Positions 54,308 through 63,537 are shown, counted from the first letter of the stretch. The stretch: 64,000 nucleotides of DNA from Bradyrhizobium amphicarpaeae (GCF_002266435.3 NZ_CP029426.2:3750001-3814000), one strand, 5' to 3'. Notes: a model not told the origin generated them from the sequence alone. A program made the numbers and translations.

Positions 54308-54727
54308 CTATCGCCCGTACATGCCGGGAGCGCGTGCGCCGTTCGGATAGCACTGCCCGCTCGAATAGTTGTAATCGTAGCCGTCCGGACAGAGCCCGCC
54401 ACGTCGTCCGTAGGCTTCGGGACGCCCGTAAGCGCCGGGCCCGTGCGCCCCGTTCGGATAGCAGCTGCCGTTCGAGTAATTGTAGTCGTAGCCGTCCGGG
54501 CAGAGCCCGCCGCGTTGTCCGCGGCCGCGTCCGGGCGCCCCGGTGTAGACACCCGGCGCATGATAATCGTTGGGATAGCAGCGGCCGTTCGAGTGGTTGA
54601 AATCATAGCCGTCCGGGCATCGTCCGCCCGGAGCGGCCCTGAACTGAACTTGCTCCACCATAGGTGCCGGCGATGCCGCAGGCACGGTTGCAAATGCCAG
54701 CAGGCCGGCCAGCGCAAGCTCAATCAT
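54308..54727 (-). CDS. secreted protein with three Cys-rich repeats
   Basis: A 139-residue protein starting MIELALAGLLAFATVPA, with a signal peptide. The mature part is three copies of a motif of about 27-35 residues: G-G-x-CPDGYD-F/Y-N-H/Y-S-N/S-G-x-CYPN, followed by a Gly/Pro/Tyr/Arg spacer (APGVYTGAPGRGRGQRGG, GAYGRPEAYGRRGG). Each repeat has two Cys and may form one disulfide. The repeats are near-identical at the DNA level, which points to recent tandem duplication. Function unknown; a cell-surface or periplasmic role is inferred. Confidence 0.75.
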   Translation of the reverse strand: MIELALAGLLAFATVPAASPAPMVEQVQFRAAPGGRCPDGYDFNHSNGRCYPNDYHAPGVYTGAPGRGRGQRGGLCPDGYDYNYSNGSCYPNGAHGPGAYGRPEAYGRRGGLCPDGYDYNYSSGQCYPNGARAPGMYGR

Positions 54728-54889
54728 GACGTCTCCTCCAGATCACGGGGACAAGCCTTAGCAGGATTCGTGTCCCACGAAACGACCCGGGCATTGAGAC
54801 ATGGCCGGCCTGAACCATGCATGAACCGGTCCCGGACTGCGGCAAAGCGTCGTCACCCGTCCTCGCGGGCGTTCGCCTTGCGGCCCCCG

Positions 54890-55108
54890 CTAGACCGTTT
54901 TGGGATTTTCCGCCTTGAGCCGGCTGAGGCCGGCCTCGATGATCGCGATCTCCTCGTCGATCTGGCCGATCGGCAGGCTGAAATCATAGCCGGACCTGCT
55001 CTTCAGATCGACCGCGAGCCGCTGCCTGTGCATCATCAACTCGTCGAGCCCGCGCCGGTTCTTCAGCCGCACATAGCTGTCGACGATCTGCTCAATTGCG
55101 CTCGGCAT
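54890..55108 (-). CDS. small helical hypothetical protein
   Basis: A 72-residue protein starting MPSAIEQIVDSYVRLKN. Entirely helical in pattern (RRGLDELMMHRQRLAVDL, IDEEIAIIEAGLSRLKAEN), acidic/basic alternating, no Cys, no membrane part. No family is recognised. The open frame upstream to 55264 is Arg-rich and without coding look. Confidence 0.6.
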   Translation of the reverse strand: MPSAIEQIVDSYVRLKNRRGLDELMMHRQRLAVDLKSRSGYDFSLPIGQIDEEIAIIEAGLSRLKAENPKTV

Positions 55109-55453
55109 CAAAATCTGTCCCGGCGAAAACGCCCGCGCGGCGCGCGAAGGCCGGCGGGACAATTTCGGTGTCGCGGTACGCAATACAAATCCGCGACGGA
55201 TTCGTCGATACGCCAGTCTGGTTGAGATCGTGTTACCGCCGGACGAAGTCGTGATGCGCGGCATTGAAAAGGCCGCTGACGAGTGCGCCAGCGGCCCGAG
55301 CCGGGTTTAAAAACGGATGCGGGTTGAAATGTCGCCAGCCCCGGTAGGCGCTCTCTTACCAGCCGGCCCGGCTTGCCTCTGTTAAAAAAGAAACACAGGA
55401 ACCGACTTTATCGGCAGCTTGCCGCCCACCGTGGCGGCACGGCAACGCGCACT
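55109..55453. other. intergenic region
   Basis: No supported gene. It contains the minus-strand terminator hairpin at 55267-55296, and otherwise GC-rich non-coding sequence including several short palindromes such as ggcggc/gccgcc near 55420. Confidence 0.5.
55267..55296 (-). terminator. minus-strand intrinsic terminator
   Basis: Stem ggccgctg (55271-55278) paired with cagcggcc (55289-55296), with four A before it that read as T4 on the minus strand. It lies about 160 nt beyond the stop of the minus-strand secreted-protein gene ending at 55454 and probably ends that transcript. Confidence 0.6.
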
Positions 55454-55738
55454 TCAGTCCACGACGCAGAAATAGGTGCGTGGATGTCTGCGATAGGCGC
55501 CGTAGCGGTAGTACGGCCGGTAAGCGTAGCCACGATAGAGCGCCGGCGGCTCCTCACCGTAATAGGCATCGTGATAGAAATTGGTGACCGGCCCTCCGAC
55601 GCAACGATAGGCGCCCCAGCTCGGCCCCACGAACGGCGCGACCCCGGTCTCGGGTGGCACAGCGGGGTACGGCCCGCCGGCATGGGCCGGAGATGCCACA
55701 ATCAGTGCCGCAAAAACGAAAAGCCAGGCGCCCCGCAT
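55454..55738 (-). CDS. small secreted Tyr-rich protein
   Basis: A 94-residue protein starting MRGAWLFVFAALIVASP, with a signal peptide cleaved near AHA|GG. The mature part is Pro/Tyr/Gly-rich with WGAYRCVGGPVTNFYHDAYYG and YRGYAYRPYYRYGAYRRH, and ends FCVVD; two Cys may pair. It resembles the small Tyr-rich periplasmic proteins frequent in Bradyrhizobium. The longer frame to 55810 lacks any sense of a signal. Function unknown. Confidence 0.65.
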   Translation of the reverse strand: MRGAWLFVFAALIVASPAHAGGPYPAVPPETGVAPFVGPSWGAYRCVGGPVTNFYHDAYYGEEPPALYRGYAYRPYYRYGAYRRHPRTYFCVVD

Positions 55739-55924
55739 GCACTCGCTCCCGAGCCGTCCAACCCGCGTATGGAGCACCGGAACGGCCACTTGCGCAATCG
55801 CGGAATTCATCGCGTCCGCGCCGGCACATTGTTGATAACCGGCGCAAACGCCGCGCGGCTGGTGACAGGCCGTCCGGACGTGTTATCGGGGGATGACGCA
55901 GTTGCGAGACCGGATCGGACACCC

Positions 55925-56512
55925 ATGCGCATTACCCTCGTCGGCTCCCGCCATTTCGGCGTGACCACCCTGAACATGCTCCGGGAGCACGGCGTCTCGA
56001 TCGTCCGGGTCGTCGTCGCCGACGCCGAGGATCGCCTCGCCGCGACCGCCAAGGCGGCCGGCATCGAGGTCGCGGTCCAGGCGAATCCGAAGCTGGTGGT
56101 GGCCTCCGAAATTGCTCCCGATACCGATCTGATCATCACGGCGCACAGCCACGCCCGGATCGGCCAGGACGCGCTTGCGGCCGCCAAACTCGGCGGGATC
56201 GGCTATCACCCCTCGCTGCTTCCGCGCCACCGCGGCAAGGCCGCCGTGGAATGGACGATCAAGGAAGGCGATCCGATCGCCGGCGGCACGATCTATCATC
56301 TCGCCGACCGTATGGACGCCGGCGCCATCGCCGCCCAGGACTGGTGCTTCGTCAGGAAGGGCGAGACCGCCCGCGAGCTCTGGGAGCGCGCGCTCGCTCC
56401 GCTCGGCCTCAAATTGCTGGCCGACGTGGTCGACTATGCCAAGGTCCACAAGGCGCTTCCGTCCAAGACTCAGGACGAGCAGTTCGCGACCTCCGCGCCG
56501 AGTCTTTCCTGA
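55925..56512 (+). CDS. formyltransferase-fold protein with altered catalytic Asn
   Basis: A 195-residue protein starting MRITLVGSRHFGVTTLN, a stand-alone N-terminal domain of the Fmt/GART family. The loop reads GIGYHPSLLPRHRG: His95 and Asp131 (RMDAGAIA) of the catalytic set are kept, but the usual Asn two residues before the His is Gly93. The Fmt C-terminal tRNA-binding domain is missing. It may be a deformylase-like or modified formyltransferase acting on a small substrate. The frame is open further upstream (55373) without similarity. Confidence 0.7.
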   Translation: MRITLVGSRHFGVTTLNMLREHGVSIVRVVVADAEDRLAATAKAAGIEVAVQANPKLVVASEIAPDTDLIITAHSHARIGQDALAAAKLGGIGYHPSLLPRHRGKAAVEWTIKEGDPIAGGTIYHLADRMDAGAIAAQDWCFVRKGETARELWERALAPLGLKLLADVVDYAKVHKALPSKTQDEQFATSAPSLS

Positions 56513-56683
56513 CGTTTACCCTTAACGTGGAGCGGCCTTGATTCCGCTTCGAAAATTGGGTGGGCAACGCAAATAAACCATTGTTTCCACAGGAACAATT
56601 TTCGATTTGGCATCGCAACAAATTTCCGTCACATTTCGTCCGAATAAGCGTCAGCATATCAGACAAATTCAAGGACGGAATTC

Positions 56684-57034
56684 ATGCGTTTTGGTCGCAT
56701 CGCGGCGTTTTGTGCCGCTTCGGTTTTGACCGGCACCCTCGCCGCCCCCGCCTTCGCCCAGAGCCCCTACGACGGCAACTGGCAGGTCGTCATCGTCACC
56801 AAGAGCGGCACCTGCGAGCCGACCGCAAGCTCCATGCTGACGGTTGCCGACGGCAGGATCACCGCGCCCGGCGCTAACGTTTCCGGCACCATCGGTAACG
56901 GGGGACTTGTGAAAGTTTCGATCAATGGTGCATATGCCAACGGTCAACTCAACGGCAACGCCGGATCGGGAAAGTGGAATGGAGCATCTGCAGGCATACC
57001 GTGCAGCGGGCGGTGGGAAGCATCGCGCCAATAA
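56684..57034 (+). CDS. small secreted beta-rich protein
   Basis: A 116-residue protein starting MRFGRIAAFCAASVLTG, with a signal peptide cleaved near AFA|QS. The mature part is beta-strand rich: SPYDGNWQVVIVTKSGTC, LTVADGRITAPG, VSINGAYANGQLNG, ending PCSGRWEASRQ. Two cysteines are far apart and may pair. The repeated strand pattern resembles small lipocalin-like or heme-related periplasmic proteins, but no family is certain. Its 3' end overlaps the next gene by 56 nt, and both code for related-looking secreted proteins. Confidence 0.7.
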   Translation: MRFGRIAAFCAASVLTGTLAAPAFAQSPYDGNWQVVIVTKSGTCEPTASSMLTVADGRITAPGANVSGTIGNGGLVKVSINGAYANGQLNGNAGSGKWNGASAGIPCSGRWEASRQ

Positions 57035-57524
57035 ACCAATCGAGGTTCGCGCCCGGAACCGGCGGCTGCTGATCACGGCCGCTGTTTTGTTTGCGGCAGG
57101 GATCGCCAACACGGACAGCAAGGCCCAGTCCGGCCCCTTCGCCCCACTGGCGGGCAGCTGGAGCGGCGGCGGCACGGTGATGCTGGACGACGGCTCGACC
57201 GAGCGAATCCGCTGCCGGGCCAAATACGCCCCGATCGGCCCGACCATGGAGATGTCGCTGACCTGTGCCAGCGATGCCTACAAGTTCAACCTCGGAGCCA
57301 ACGTCAGGGCCGAAGGCAGCGCCATCACCGGCAGCTGGTCCGAGGCCAGCCGCAACATCTCCGGCTCGCTCCAGGGCCGCGGCGGTGGCGGGAGCTACGA
57401 ACTGGTGGCCTCCACCGCCGGCTTCAACGCCAACATCGCGCTGAAGACGAGCGGCAGCAAGCAGACCGTCACCATGCGCGCGGACAGCCAGTTCCGCGGC
57501 GCCAACATCACGCTGTCGAAGTAA
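56979..57524 (+). CDS. secreted beta-rich protein overlapping the previous gene
   Basis: A 181-residue protein starting MEHLQAYRAAGGGKHRA. The hydrophobic segment RRLLITAAVLFAAGIANT is a signal peptide with an unusually long basic n-region, cleaved near SKA|QS. The mature part has SWSGGGTVMLDDGSTERIRC and a set of alternating polar/hydrophobic strands (ITGSWSEASRNISG, VTMRADSQFRGANI), similar in kind to the preceding gene. The ATG lies inside the upstream gene (56-nt overlap); no later in-frame start precedes the signal peptide. A hairpin terminator follows. Confidence 0.65.
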   Translation: MEHLQAYRAAGGGKHRANKPIEVRARNRRLLITAAVLFAAGIANTDSKAQSGPFAPLAGSWSGGGTVMLDDGSTERIRCRAKYAPIGPTMEMSLTCASDAYKFNLGANVRAEGSAITGSWSEASRNISGSLQGRGGGGSYELVASTAGFNANIALKTSGSKQTVTMRADSQFRGANITLSK

Positions 57525-57544
57525 GACCGCAAACGATCCGACAA

Positions 57545-57577
57545 TCGATCCGTCGCCCGCGCCGGATCGATTTTTTT
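57545..57577 (+). terminator. intrinsic terminator
   Basis: A perfect 8-bp stem (tcgatccg / cggatcga) with a 10-nt loop, followed by seven T at 57571-57577. It sits 20 nt after the gene ending at 57524, and its T run touches the stop of the convergent RidA-like gene. Confidence 0.85.
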
Positions 57578-57974
57578 ACGCGCCCGGCACGAACGCCGTG
57601 ACCTCGATCTCGACCTTGGCCCGCTCATCGACGAGACCGGCGATGTAGAGCAGCGTCGATGGCGGGAAATTGCGCCCGAGCGTTTCCTTCCAGGCCGCGC
57701 CGATGCCGGCACCGGCCGCCTCATATTCGCTGCGGCTGGTCAGGTACCAGGTCAGGCGGACGACGTGCTCGGGACCGGCACCGGCCTCGCCGAGGAGCTT
57801 GATGATCCGCTTCAGCGCGGTTCCGACCTGCGCCGCCATGTCGGGCGCGTAATTGCCGGCCTCGTCGCCGCCGGTCTGGCCGGCCAGAACCACCCAGCGG
57901 CCAGGGCCTTCCGCCACAACGCCGTGAGAGAAGCCGCGCGGTTTTTTCCATTCGGCCGGCTGAAGGATCTGCAT
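57576..57974 (-). CDS. RidA family protein lacking the deaminase Arg
   Basis: A 132-residue protein starting MQILQPAEWKKPRGFSH. The Rid fold is clear: VVLAGQTGGDEAGNYAPD, VGTALKRIIKLLGEAGAG, VVRLTWYLTS and the C-terminal KVEIEVTAFVPG. At the site where RidA has FPARS (catalytic Arg105) this protein reads FPPST, so the arginine is missing. It therefore belongs with the non-deaminating Rid groups rather than RidA proper. A longer frame to 58148 lacks Rid similarity. The role is unknown. Confidence 0.85.
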   Translation of the reverse strand: MQILQPAEWKKPRGFSHGVVAEGPGRWVVLAGQTGGDEAGNYAPDMAAQVGTALKRIIKLLGEAGAGPEHVVRLTWYLTSRSEYEAAGAGIGAAWKETLGRNFPPSTLLYIAGLVDERAKVEIEVTAFVPGA

Positions 57975-58135
57975 GAGCGAAGTTCTCCCGTTTTTTGTCG
58001 TTGTTCGTTGATGCCTTAGCACGTCGTCCTGCATCGCTGCATCCGCGGATTTGCCGTTGCAAACGGCGGCGATGTCGCCGATACCGGCCGTCCTTTCACA
58101 TTCCCGTCCTTTCACATTCCCCCGCACCCGCCTCA

Positions 58136-59011
58136 ATGAGCGCGACACCGTCCAAAACGATGGCTGCCTTGTGGATGGCCGGCTGGCTGTCGCTGATGCT
58201 GGTCATGGCCGTTGCCGGACGCGAGACCACGCGTGAGCTCAACGTCTTCCAGATCATGGAAGTGCGTTCGGTGATCGGTCTCACGCTGCTCCTGCCGTTC
58301 ATCTACCGCGCCGGCGGCTTCAAGGCGGTCGCGACCAGACGCCTGCCCCAGCACCTTGCGCGCAACGGGGTGCATTATTTCGCGCAACTCGGCTGGTTCT
58401 ACGCACTGACGCTGATCGGAATCGGCCAGGTGGTGGCGATCGAGTTCACGATGCCGATCTGGACTGCGCTGCTGGCCGCAACGTTCCTGTCTGAACGCAT
58501 GACGGCCTGGAAGATCGCCGCCGTCGTGCTCGGCATCGTCGGCGTCGTCATGATCGTGCGGCCCGCCACCAGCGAGATCAATCCGGGCCAATTGATCGCG
58601 CTTGGAGCTGCGATCGGCTTCAGCGTCTCGATGATCCTGGCGAAGTCGCTGACCCGGACCGAGAGCGCCTTGTCGATCCTGTTCTGGATGATCATCGTGC
58701 AAATGGTCGTGGGCCTGCTGCCGACGTTCGCCGTCTGGACGTGGCCGTCAGCCCCCCTTTGGGGATGGCTCTTCGTCATCGGCGTGTGCGGCACTTTCTC
58801 GCACTATTGCCTTGCCAGCGCGCTTCGATATGCCGACGCAACGATCGTGGTTCCCATGGACTTCCTCCGGGTCCCCCTGACAGCGACGGTCGGTTGGCTG
58901 CTGTATTCCGAGCGGCTCGACTCCTGGACCGTGCTCGGTGCCGTGCTGATCCTGTGCGGCAATCTCCTGAATTTGAAGCCGGCGCCCGCGGTTCCCGCCC
59001 GCGCACAGTGA
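58136..59011 (+). CDS. EamA/DMT family transporter
   Basis: A 291-residue protein starting MSATPSKTMAALWMAGW, with ten hydrophobic spans in two five-helix EamA repeats (FQIMEVRSVIGLTLLLP in repeat 1; PMDFLRVPLTATVGWLLYSERL in repeat 2). It is probably an inner-membrane metabolite exporter; the substrate is unknown. It is divergent from the RidA-like gene by about 160 nt, so the promoters lie between. The frame is open from 57995 but without a span. Confidence 0.85.
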   Translation: MSATPSKTMAALWMAGWLSLMLVMAVAGRETTRELNVFQIMEVRSVIGLTLLLPFIYRAGGFKAVATRRLPQHLARNGVHYFAQLGWFYALTLIGIGQVVAIEFTMPIWTALLAATFLSERMTAWKIAAVVLGIVGVVMIVRPATSEINPGQLIALGAAIGFSVSMILAKSLTRTESALSILFWMIIVQMVVGLLPTFAVWTWPSAPLWGWLFVIGVCGTFSHYCLASALRYADATIVVPMDFLRVPLTATVGWLLYSERLDSWTVLGAVLILCGNLLNLKPAPAVPARAQ

Positions 59012-59049
59012 ACCTGACACGGCCTCGCGCGACAAAACGAAGTAGCCGT

Positions 59050-59063
59050 GTGATTTGGATCAC
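59050..59063. promoter_or_regulatory. candidate CRP/FNR-type operator
   Basis: Perfect 5-bp inverted arms gtgat and atcac with a 4-bp centre (ttgg), within tgtgatttggatcacg. The half-site tgtga and the spacing are close to CRP/FNR-family boxes. It lies about 150 nt upstream of the secreted caspase gene in an otherwise gene-free interval. Confidence 0.45.
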
Positions 59064-59211
59064 GTTGGGAGGTACTCCTATCGTGCACATTCGGCCACAC
59101 AGCAGCGGGTTGCACGCACCGGACCGCCGTTTTGGTGGCACGAAGTCGGGCACTTCGTGTAAGTTCGTTGCCAATTTGTTGCTGCCTGCAATTCGATTCT
59201 GGGGATTTCAG

Positions 59212-60630
59212 ATGCGCTATCTTACCCTCCTCGCTTCGCTGATGTGCATGGCGCTGTCGGTTAGTGCCGCGAAGGCCGACCGCCGCGTCGCTTTCGTCGT
59301 CGGCAACGGCTCCTACAAGAACGTCGCGCAATTGCCGAACCCGCCGATCGACGCCAAGGCGATGGCATCGACGCTGCGCAATGTCGGCTTCGAGGTGATC
59401 GAAGGATCCAACCTCACCCGCGACCAGATGACCGAGAAGCTGCTGGATTTCGGCCGCAAGGCGCAGGGCTCCGACGTCGCCGTGTTCTATTACGCCGGCC
59501 ACGGCATCGCCGTCAGCGGCAGCAACTATCTTCTGCCTGTCGATGCCGACATCAAATCGGAGATGGACGTCAAGCTCGGCGCAGCCATCAACATTGACCT
59601 GACGCTCGAACAGACCATGGGCGACGCCAAGGTCAAGCTCGTCTTCCTCGACGCCTGCCGCGACAACCCGTTCGCCGCCAAGATCAAGTCGAACTCCGCG
59701 ACCCGCAGCGTCAACGTGCAGAGCGGCCTTGCGGAGATGAAGTCCGGCGAAGGCACGCTGATCGCCTTCGCCACCGGGCCGGGCCAGACCGCGCTCGACG
59801 GCCAGGAGGGCAACAACAGCCCCTTCACCCGCGCGCTGATCGACAACATCACCAAGCCCGGCGTCGAGATCCAGCAGGCGATGACGTCGGTGCGCGCCCA
59901 GGTCAACGAGGAGACCCGCAAGGGCCAGCTGCCGTGGGGACATACCAACCTGATCGGCGCGGTCTATCTCAACCCGTCGCAGACGACCCAGGTTGCGAAC
60001 GCGGCACCGACCGCCTCCGGCGTCGTGCCGGCCGCGGTCAGCAGCTCTGACGGAGTCGAGCTCGAGTACTGGCGCTCGGTCAAGGAGTCCAACAAGCCGG
60101 AGGAGCTCAACGCCTATCTCTCGGCCTATCCGAACGGCCAGTTCAAGGCGCTGGCCTTGGCGCGGCTTGCGGCGATCAAGAGCGGCCCGTCCACCGCGAC
60201 CCGCAACCTCAACTCCGGTATCGATCCCGCGACCTTCACCGATGACTCGACCCAGCTCACCGAGGACCAGATCGGCCTCGACAAGGGCCAGCGCCGCGAC
60301 GTGCAGCGCCGCCTGACCGGGCTCGGCTTCGACACCAAGGTGACCGGCGTGTTCAACGACGACACCCGCACCGTGCTGAAGCGCTGGCAGGCCGCCCGCG
60401 GTTACCCGTCGACCGGCTACCTCAACAAGCTCCAGCACAAGGCCCTGCTTTCCGAGATCGTGGCTGCCCCGGCCACCGCGAGCGACGACAGCCCGAAGCC
60501 GGCCCGGCGTGCTCCCCAGGCCCAGAGCGCACCACCGGCCCAGCATCGCAACAGCGGCGGCGGCGATGCCGGCGCAGCCTTTGTCGGCGGCGTCGTCGGC
60601 GGCATGATGGGCGGCATGTTCCGCCGCTGA
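59212..60630 (+). CDS. secreted caspase-like protease (C14) with peptidoglycan-binding domain
   Basis: A 472-residue protein starting MRYLTLLASLMCMALSV. The signal peptide is cleaved near AKA|DR. The caspase p20 domain (about 24-250) has RRVAFVVGNGSYKN, the catalytic His97 in YYAGHG and Cys149 in FLDACRDNP. A linker follows (VELEYWRSVKESNKPEEL, a Sel1/SPOR-like tail), and then a peptidoglycan-binding domain 1 near residues 360-415 (QRRDVQRRLTGLGFDTKVTG, RTVLKRWQAARGYPSTGYL). The C-terminus ends in Gly/Met-rich repeats. It is exported, so unlike cytosolic caspases it acts in the periplasm or at the wall. Confidence 0.85.
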   Translation: MRYLTLLASLMCMALSVSAAKADRRVAFVVGNGSYKNVAQLPNPPIDAKAMASTLRNVGFEVIEGSNLTRDQMTEKLLDFGRKAQGSDVAVFYYAGHGIAVSGSNYLLPVDADIKSEMDVKLGAAINIDLTLEQTMGDAKVKLVFLDACRDNPFAAKIKSNSATRSVNVQSGLAEMKSGEGTLIAFATGPGQTALDGQEGNNSPFTRALIDNITKPGVEIQQAMTSVRAQVNEETRKGQLPWGHTNLIGAVYLNPSQTTQVANAAPTASGVVPAAVSSSDGVELEYWRSVKESNKPEELNAYLSAYPNGQFKALALARLAAIKSGPSTATRNLNSGIDPATFTDDSTQLTEDQIGLDKGQRRDVQRRLTGLGFDTKVTGVFNDDTRTVLKRWQAARGYPSTGYLNKLQHKALLSEIVAAPATASDDSPKPARRAPQAQSAPPAQHRNSGGGDAGAAFVGGVVGGMMGGMFRR

Positions 60631-60654
60631 GGCAAGACCCGTTACGAGCGACAG

Positions 60655-60679
60655 AAGCCCGGCTCACGCCGGGCTTTTT
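60655..60679 (+). terminator. intrinsic terminator
   Basis: A 7-bp stem (gcccggc / gccgggc, 60657-60663 and 60668-60674) with a tcac loop and five T. It follows the caspase gene by 24 nt. The two A before the stem also allow weak termination from the right. Confidence 0.85.
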
Positions 60680-60711
60680 CGTTGGTCATGCTCGCCGTGA
60701 GCGCCGAACGC

Positions 60712-60954
60712 CTACTTCCCGGCGGCCTTGCGCAGCGCCTCGTTGATGCGGTCTTGCCAACCCGGGCCGCCCGCCTGGAAGAACTCCAGCACGTCCTGGT
60801 CGATGCGCAGCGTCACCTGCTCCCTGACCCCCGGCGCCACGTTGGGCTTCGGCGGCGCGACCGCGACCTTGGCCGTCACCTTCTTGAACGCCGCCTCGGC
60901 CTCCGTCCTGGCATCGCCAAGCGTGCGCGGCCGCCTCGGTGGTTGATCCGCCAT
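60712..60954 (-). CDS. orphan BrnA-like antitoxin
   Basis: An 80-residue protein starting MADQPPRRPRTLGDART. The C-terminal half has the BrnA pattern VTLRIDQDVLEFFQAGGPG then WQDRINEALRKAAGK, a ribbon-helix-helix DNA-binding protein; the N-terminal half is polar and Pro-rich. In complete systems BrnT is encoded just upstream of BrnA, but here cysK occupies that place (3 nt between its stop and this start) and no BrnT is visible. It may be co-transcribed with cysK and act as a regulator. Antitoxin assignment is by motif only. Confidence 0.75.
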   Translation of the reverse strand: MADQPPRRPRTLGDARTEAEAAFKKVTAKVAVAPPKPNVAPGVREQVTLRIDQDVLEFFQAGGPGWQDRINEALRKAAGK

Positions 60955-60957
60955 GCG

Positions 60958-61935
<978 letters not shown>

Positions 61936-62157
61936 GACGAACTCCTGTGGCGACAAACTTCACTTCTGTCGCGGCTCTTGCGCAGTTACGGACAGCCTGT
62001 GGCGACACGCAAGCGAGAATGCGGCACATGTTAAATACGCTGCATCGCAAAATCGCGTGAGCCTTAATTAGCAGAAAACCAACGCATTTGTGTTGCGACC
62101 TCGTCAACTGATTCTGCTTATGTTAGACTTAGGTCTCGAAGCAGGGAGGTCACCACG

Positions 62158-62376
62158 ATGTCAGCAGTCGCTGAAGTGATGTCGACCGTAGCGCTAAGGC
62201 GTGATCCGCGTTGCAGCGAGTTGCCGACCTGTCCCGTCTGCGCCGACTCCATGGTCGCCGCCGAAGCATCCGCCTATGTCTCGGACCACGTCATCAGCTA
62301 TCTCTGGACCTGCGACAATTGCGGCTACGGCTTCGTCACCAAGCACGCCGTCAAGCAGCGGATCGTGTGCAATTGA
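62158..62376 (+). CDS. small zinc-ribbon protein
   Basis: A 72-residue protein starting MSAVAEVMSTVALRRDP. Two knuckles, CPVC and CDNC, about 27 residues apart, with YLW and YGF aromatic residues around the second, give a clear zinc ribbon. A further Cys is the next-to-last residue. It is divergent from cysK by about 220 nt and ends 16 nt from the convergent tgt stop. It is another member of the local mini zinc-ribbon set. Function unknown. Confidence 0.65.
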   Translation: MSAVAEVMSTVALRRDPRCSELPTCPVCADSMVAAEASAYVSDHVISYLWTCDNCGYGFVTKHAVKQRIVCN

Positions 62377-62391
62377 GTCTGGACCATTGAT

Positions 62392-63537
62392 CTAGCGCGG
62401 GGCGATATCGCCCCTCGCCCAGTCCGCGCGCGTCCGTTGATAGAACTCCTCGAACCTTCCCTGCGCGATCGCGTCCCTGATGCCCTGCATCAGGAACTGG
62501 TAGTAGGCGATATTGATTTCGGACAGCAGCATCGCCCCGAGCGTCTCGCCCGCCTTGACGAGATGATGCAGATAGGCGCGCGCACAGGTGCGCGCCGACG
62601 GCCATGAGCTCTCCTCATCGAGCGGACGGGGATCGTCGGCGTGGCGCGCATTGCGCAAATTCACCTGACCGAAGCGCGTGAAGGCGACGCCGTGCCTGCC
62701 ATTGCGGGTCGGCATCACGCAATCGAACATGTCGATGCCGCGCTTGACGGCCTCGAGGATGTCGTCGGGCGTGCCGACGCCCATCAGATAACGCGGGCGC
62801 TGTTTCGGCAGCAATGGTGCGGTCTCGTCGATCATCGCCAGCATCACCGCCTGCGGCTCGCCGACGGCGAGGCCGCCGATCGCATAACCATGGAAGCCGA
62901 TCGCGACGAGGCCCTGCGCGCTCGCATGGCGAAGCTCTGGCACGTCGCCGCCCTGCACGATGCCGAACAGCATGTAACCGTCGGGCGCGCTCTCGAAGGC
63001 GCGCTTGCTGCGCTCGGCCCAGCGCAGCGACAATTGCATGGCGCGCTCGATGTCGGCGCGCTCCGCCGGCAACCGTACGCACTCGTCCATCTGCATCGCG
63101 ATGTCGGAGCCGAGCAGGCGCTGCACCTCGATCGAGCGCTCCGGCGACAGCTCTACCTTGGCGCCGTCGATATGCGAGCGGAAAGTGACGGCGTTCTCGG
63201 TGACCTTCCGCAGGTCCGACAGCGACATCACCTGGAAGCCGCCGGAATCCGTCAGCATCGGCCCGTTCCAGCCGGTGAATTTCTGCAGGCCCCCGAGCGC
63301 TGCGATCCGCTCGGCGCTCGGACGCAGCATCAAATGATAGGTGTTGCCGAGCACGATGTCGGCGCCGGCATCGCGCACCTCGCGCCAGTGCATGCCCTTC
63401 ATCGCACCGGCGGTACCGACCGGCATGAAGGCGGGCGTGCGCACCACGCCGTGAGGCGTGGTCAGGCGCCCGGTGCGCGCGGCGCCGTCGGTGCCGAGCA
63501 ATTCAAAGTGATTGGGAAGATCATGGTTCGGATTCAT
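62392..63537 (-). CDS. tgt: tRNA-guanine transglycosylase without zinc ligands
   Basis: A 381-residue enzyme starting [17 protein letters not shown]. The catalytic parts are present: [22 protein letters not shown] and [11 protein letters not shown] (nucleophile Asp). The zinc motif CxCxxC...H of Tgt (PLDPECDCYTC and TIHNL in E. coli) reads [12 protein letters not shown] and SEINI here: the ligands are Ser310, Trp312, Ala315 and Ile341. The RAYLHHL motif that follows is kept. It exchanges guanine 34 for preQ1 in Asp/Asn/His/Tyr tRNAs. Loss of the metal may be lineage-wide. Convergent with the zinc-ribbon gene. Confidence 0.92.
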   Translation of the reverse strand: MNPNHDLPNHFELLGTDGAARTGRLTTPHGVVRTPAFMPVGTAGAMKGMHWREVRDAGADIVLGNTYHLMLRPSAERIAALGGLQKFTGWNGPMLTDSGGFQVMSLSDLRKVTENAVTFRSHIDGAKVELSPERSIEVQRLLGSDIAMQMDECVRLPAERADIERAMQLSLRWAERSKRAFESAPDGYMLFGIVQGGDVPELRHASAQGLVAIGFHGYAIGGLAVGEPQAVMLAMIDETAPLLPKQRPRYLMGVGTPDDILEAVKRGIDMFDCVMPTRNGRHGVAFTRFGQVNLRNARHADDPRPLDEESSWPSARTCARAYLHHLVKAGETLGAMLLSEINIAYYQFLMQGIRDAIAQGRFEEFYQRTRADWARGDIAPR

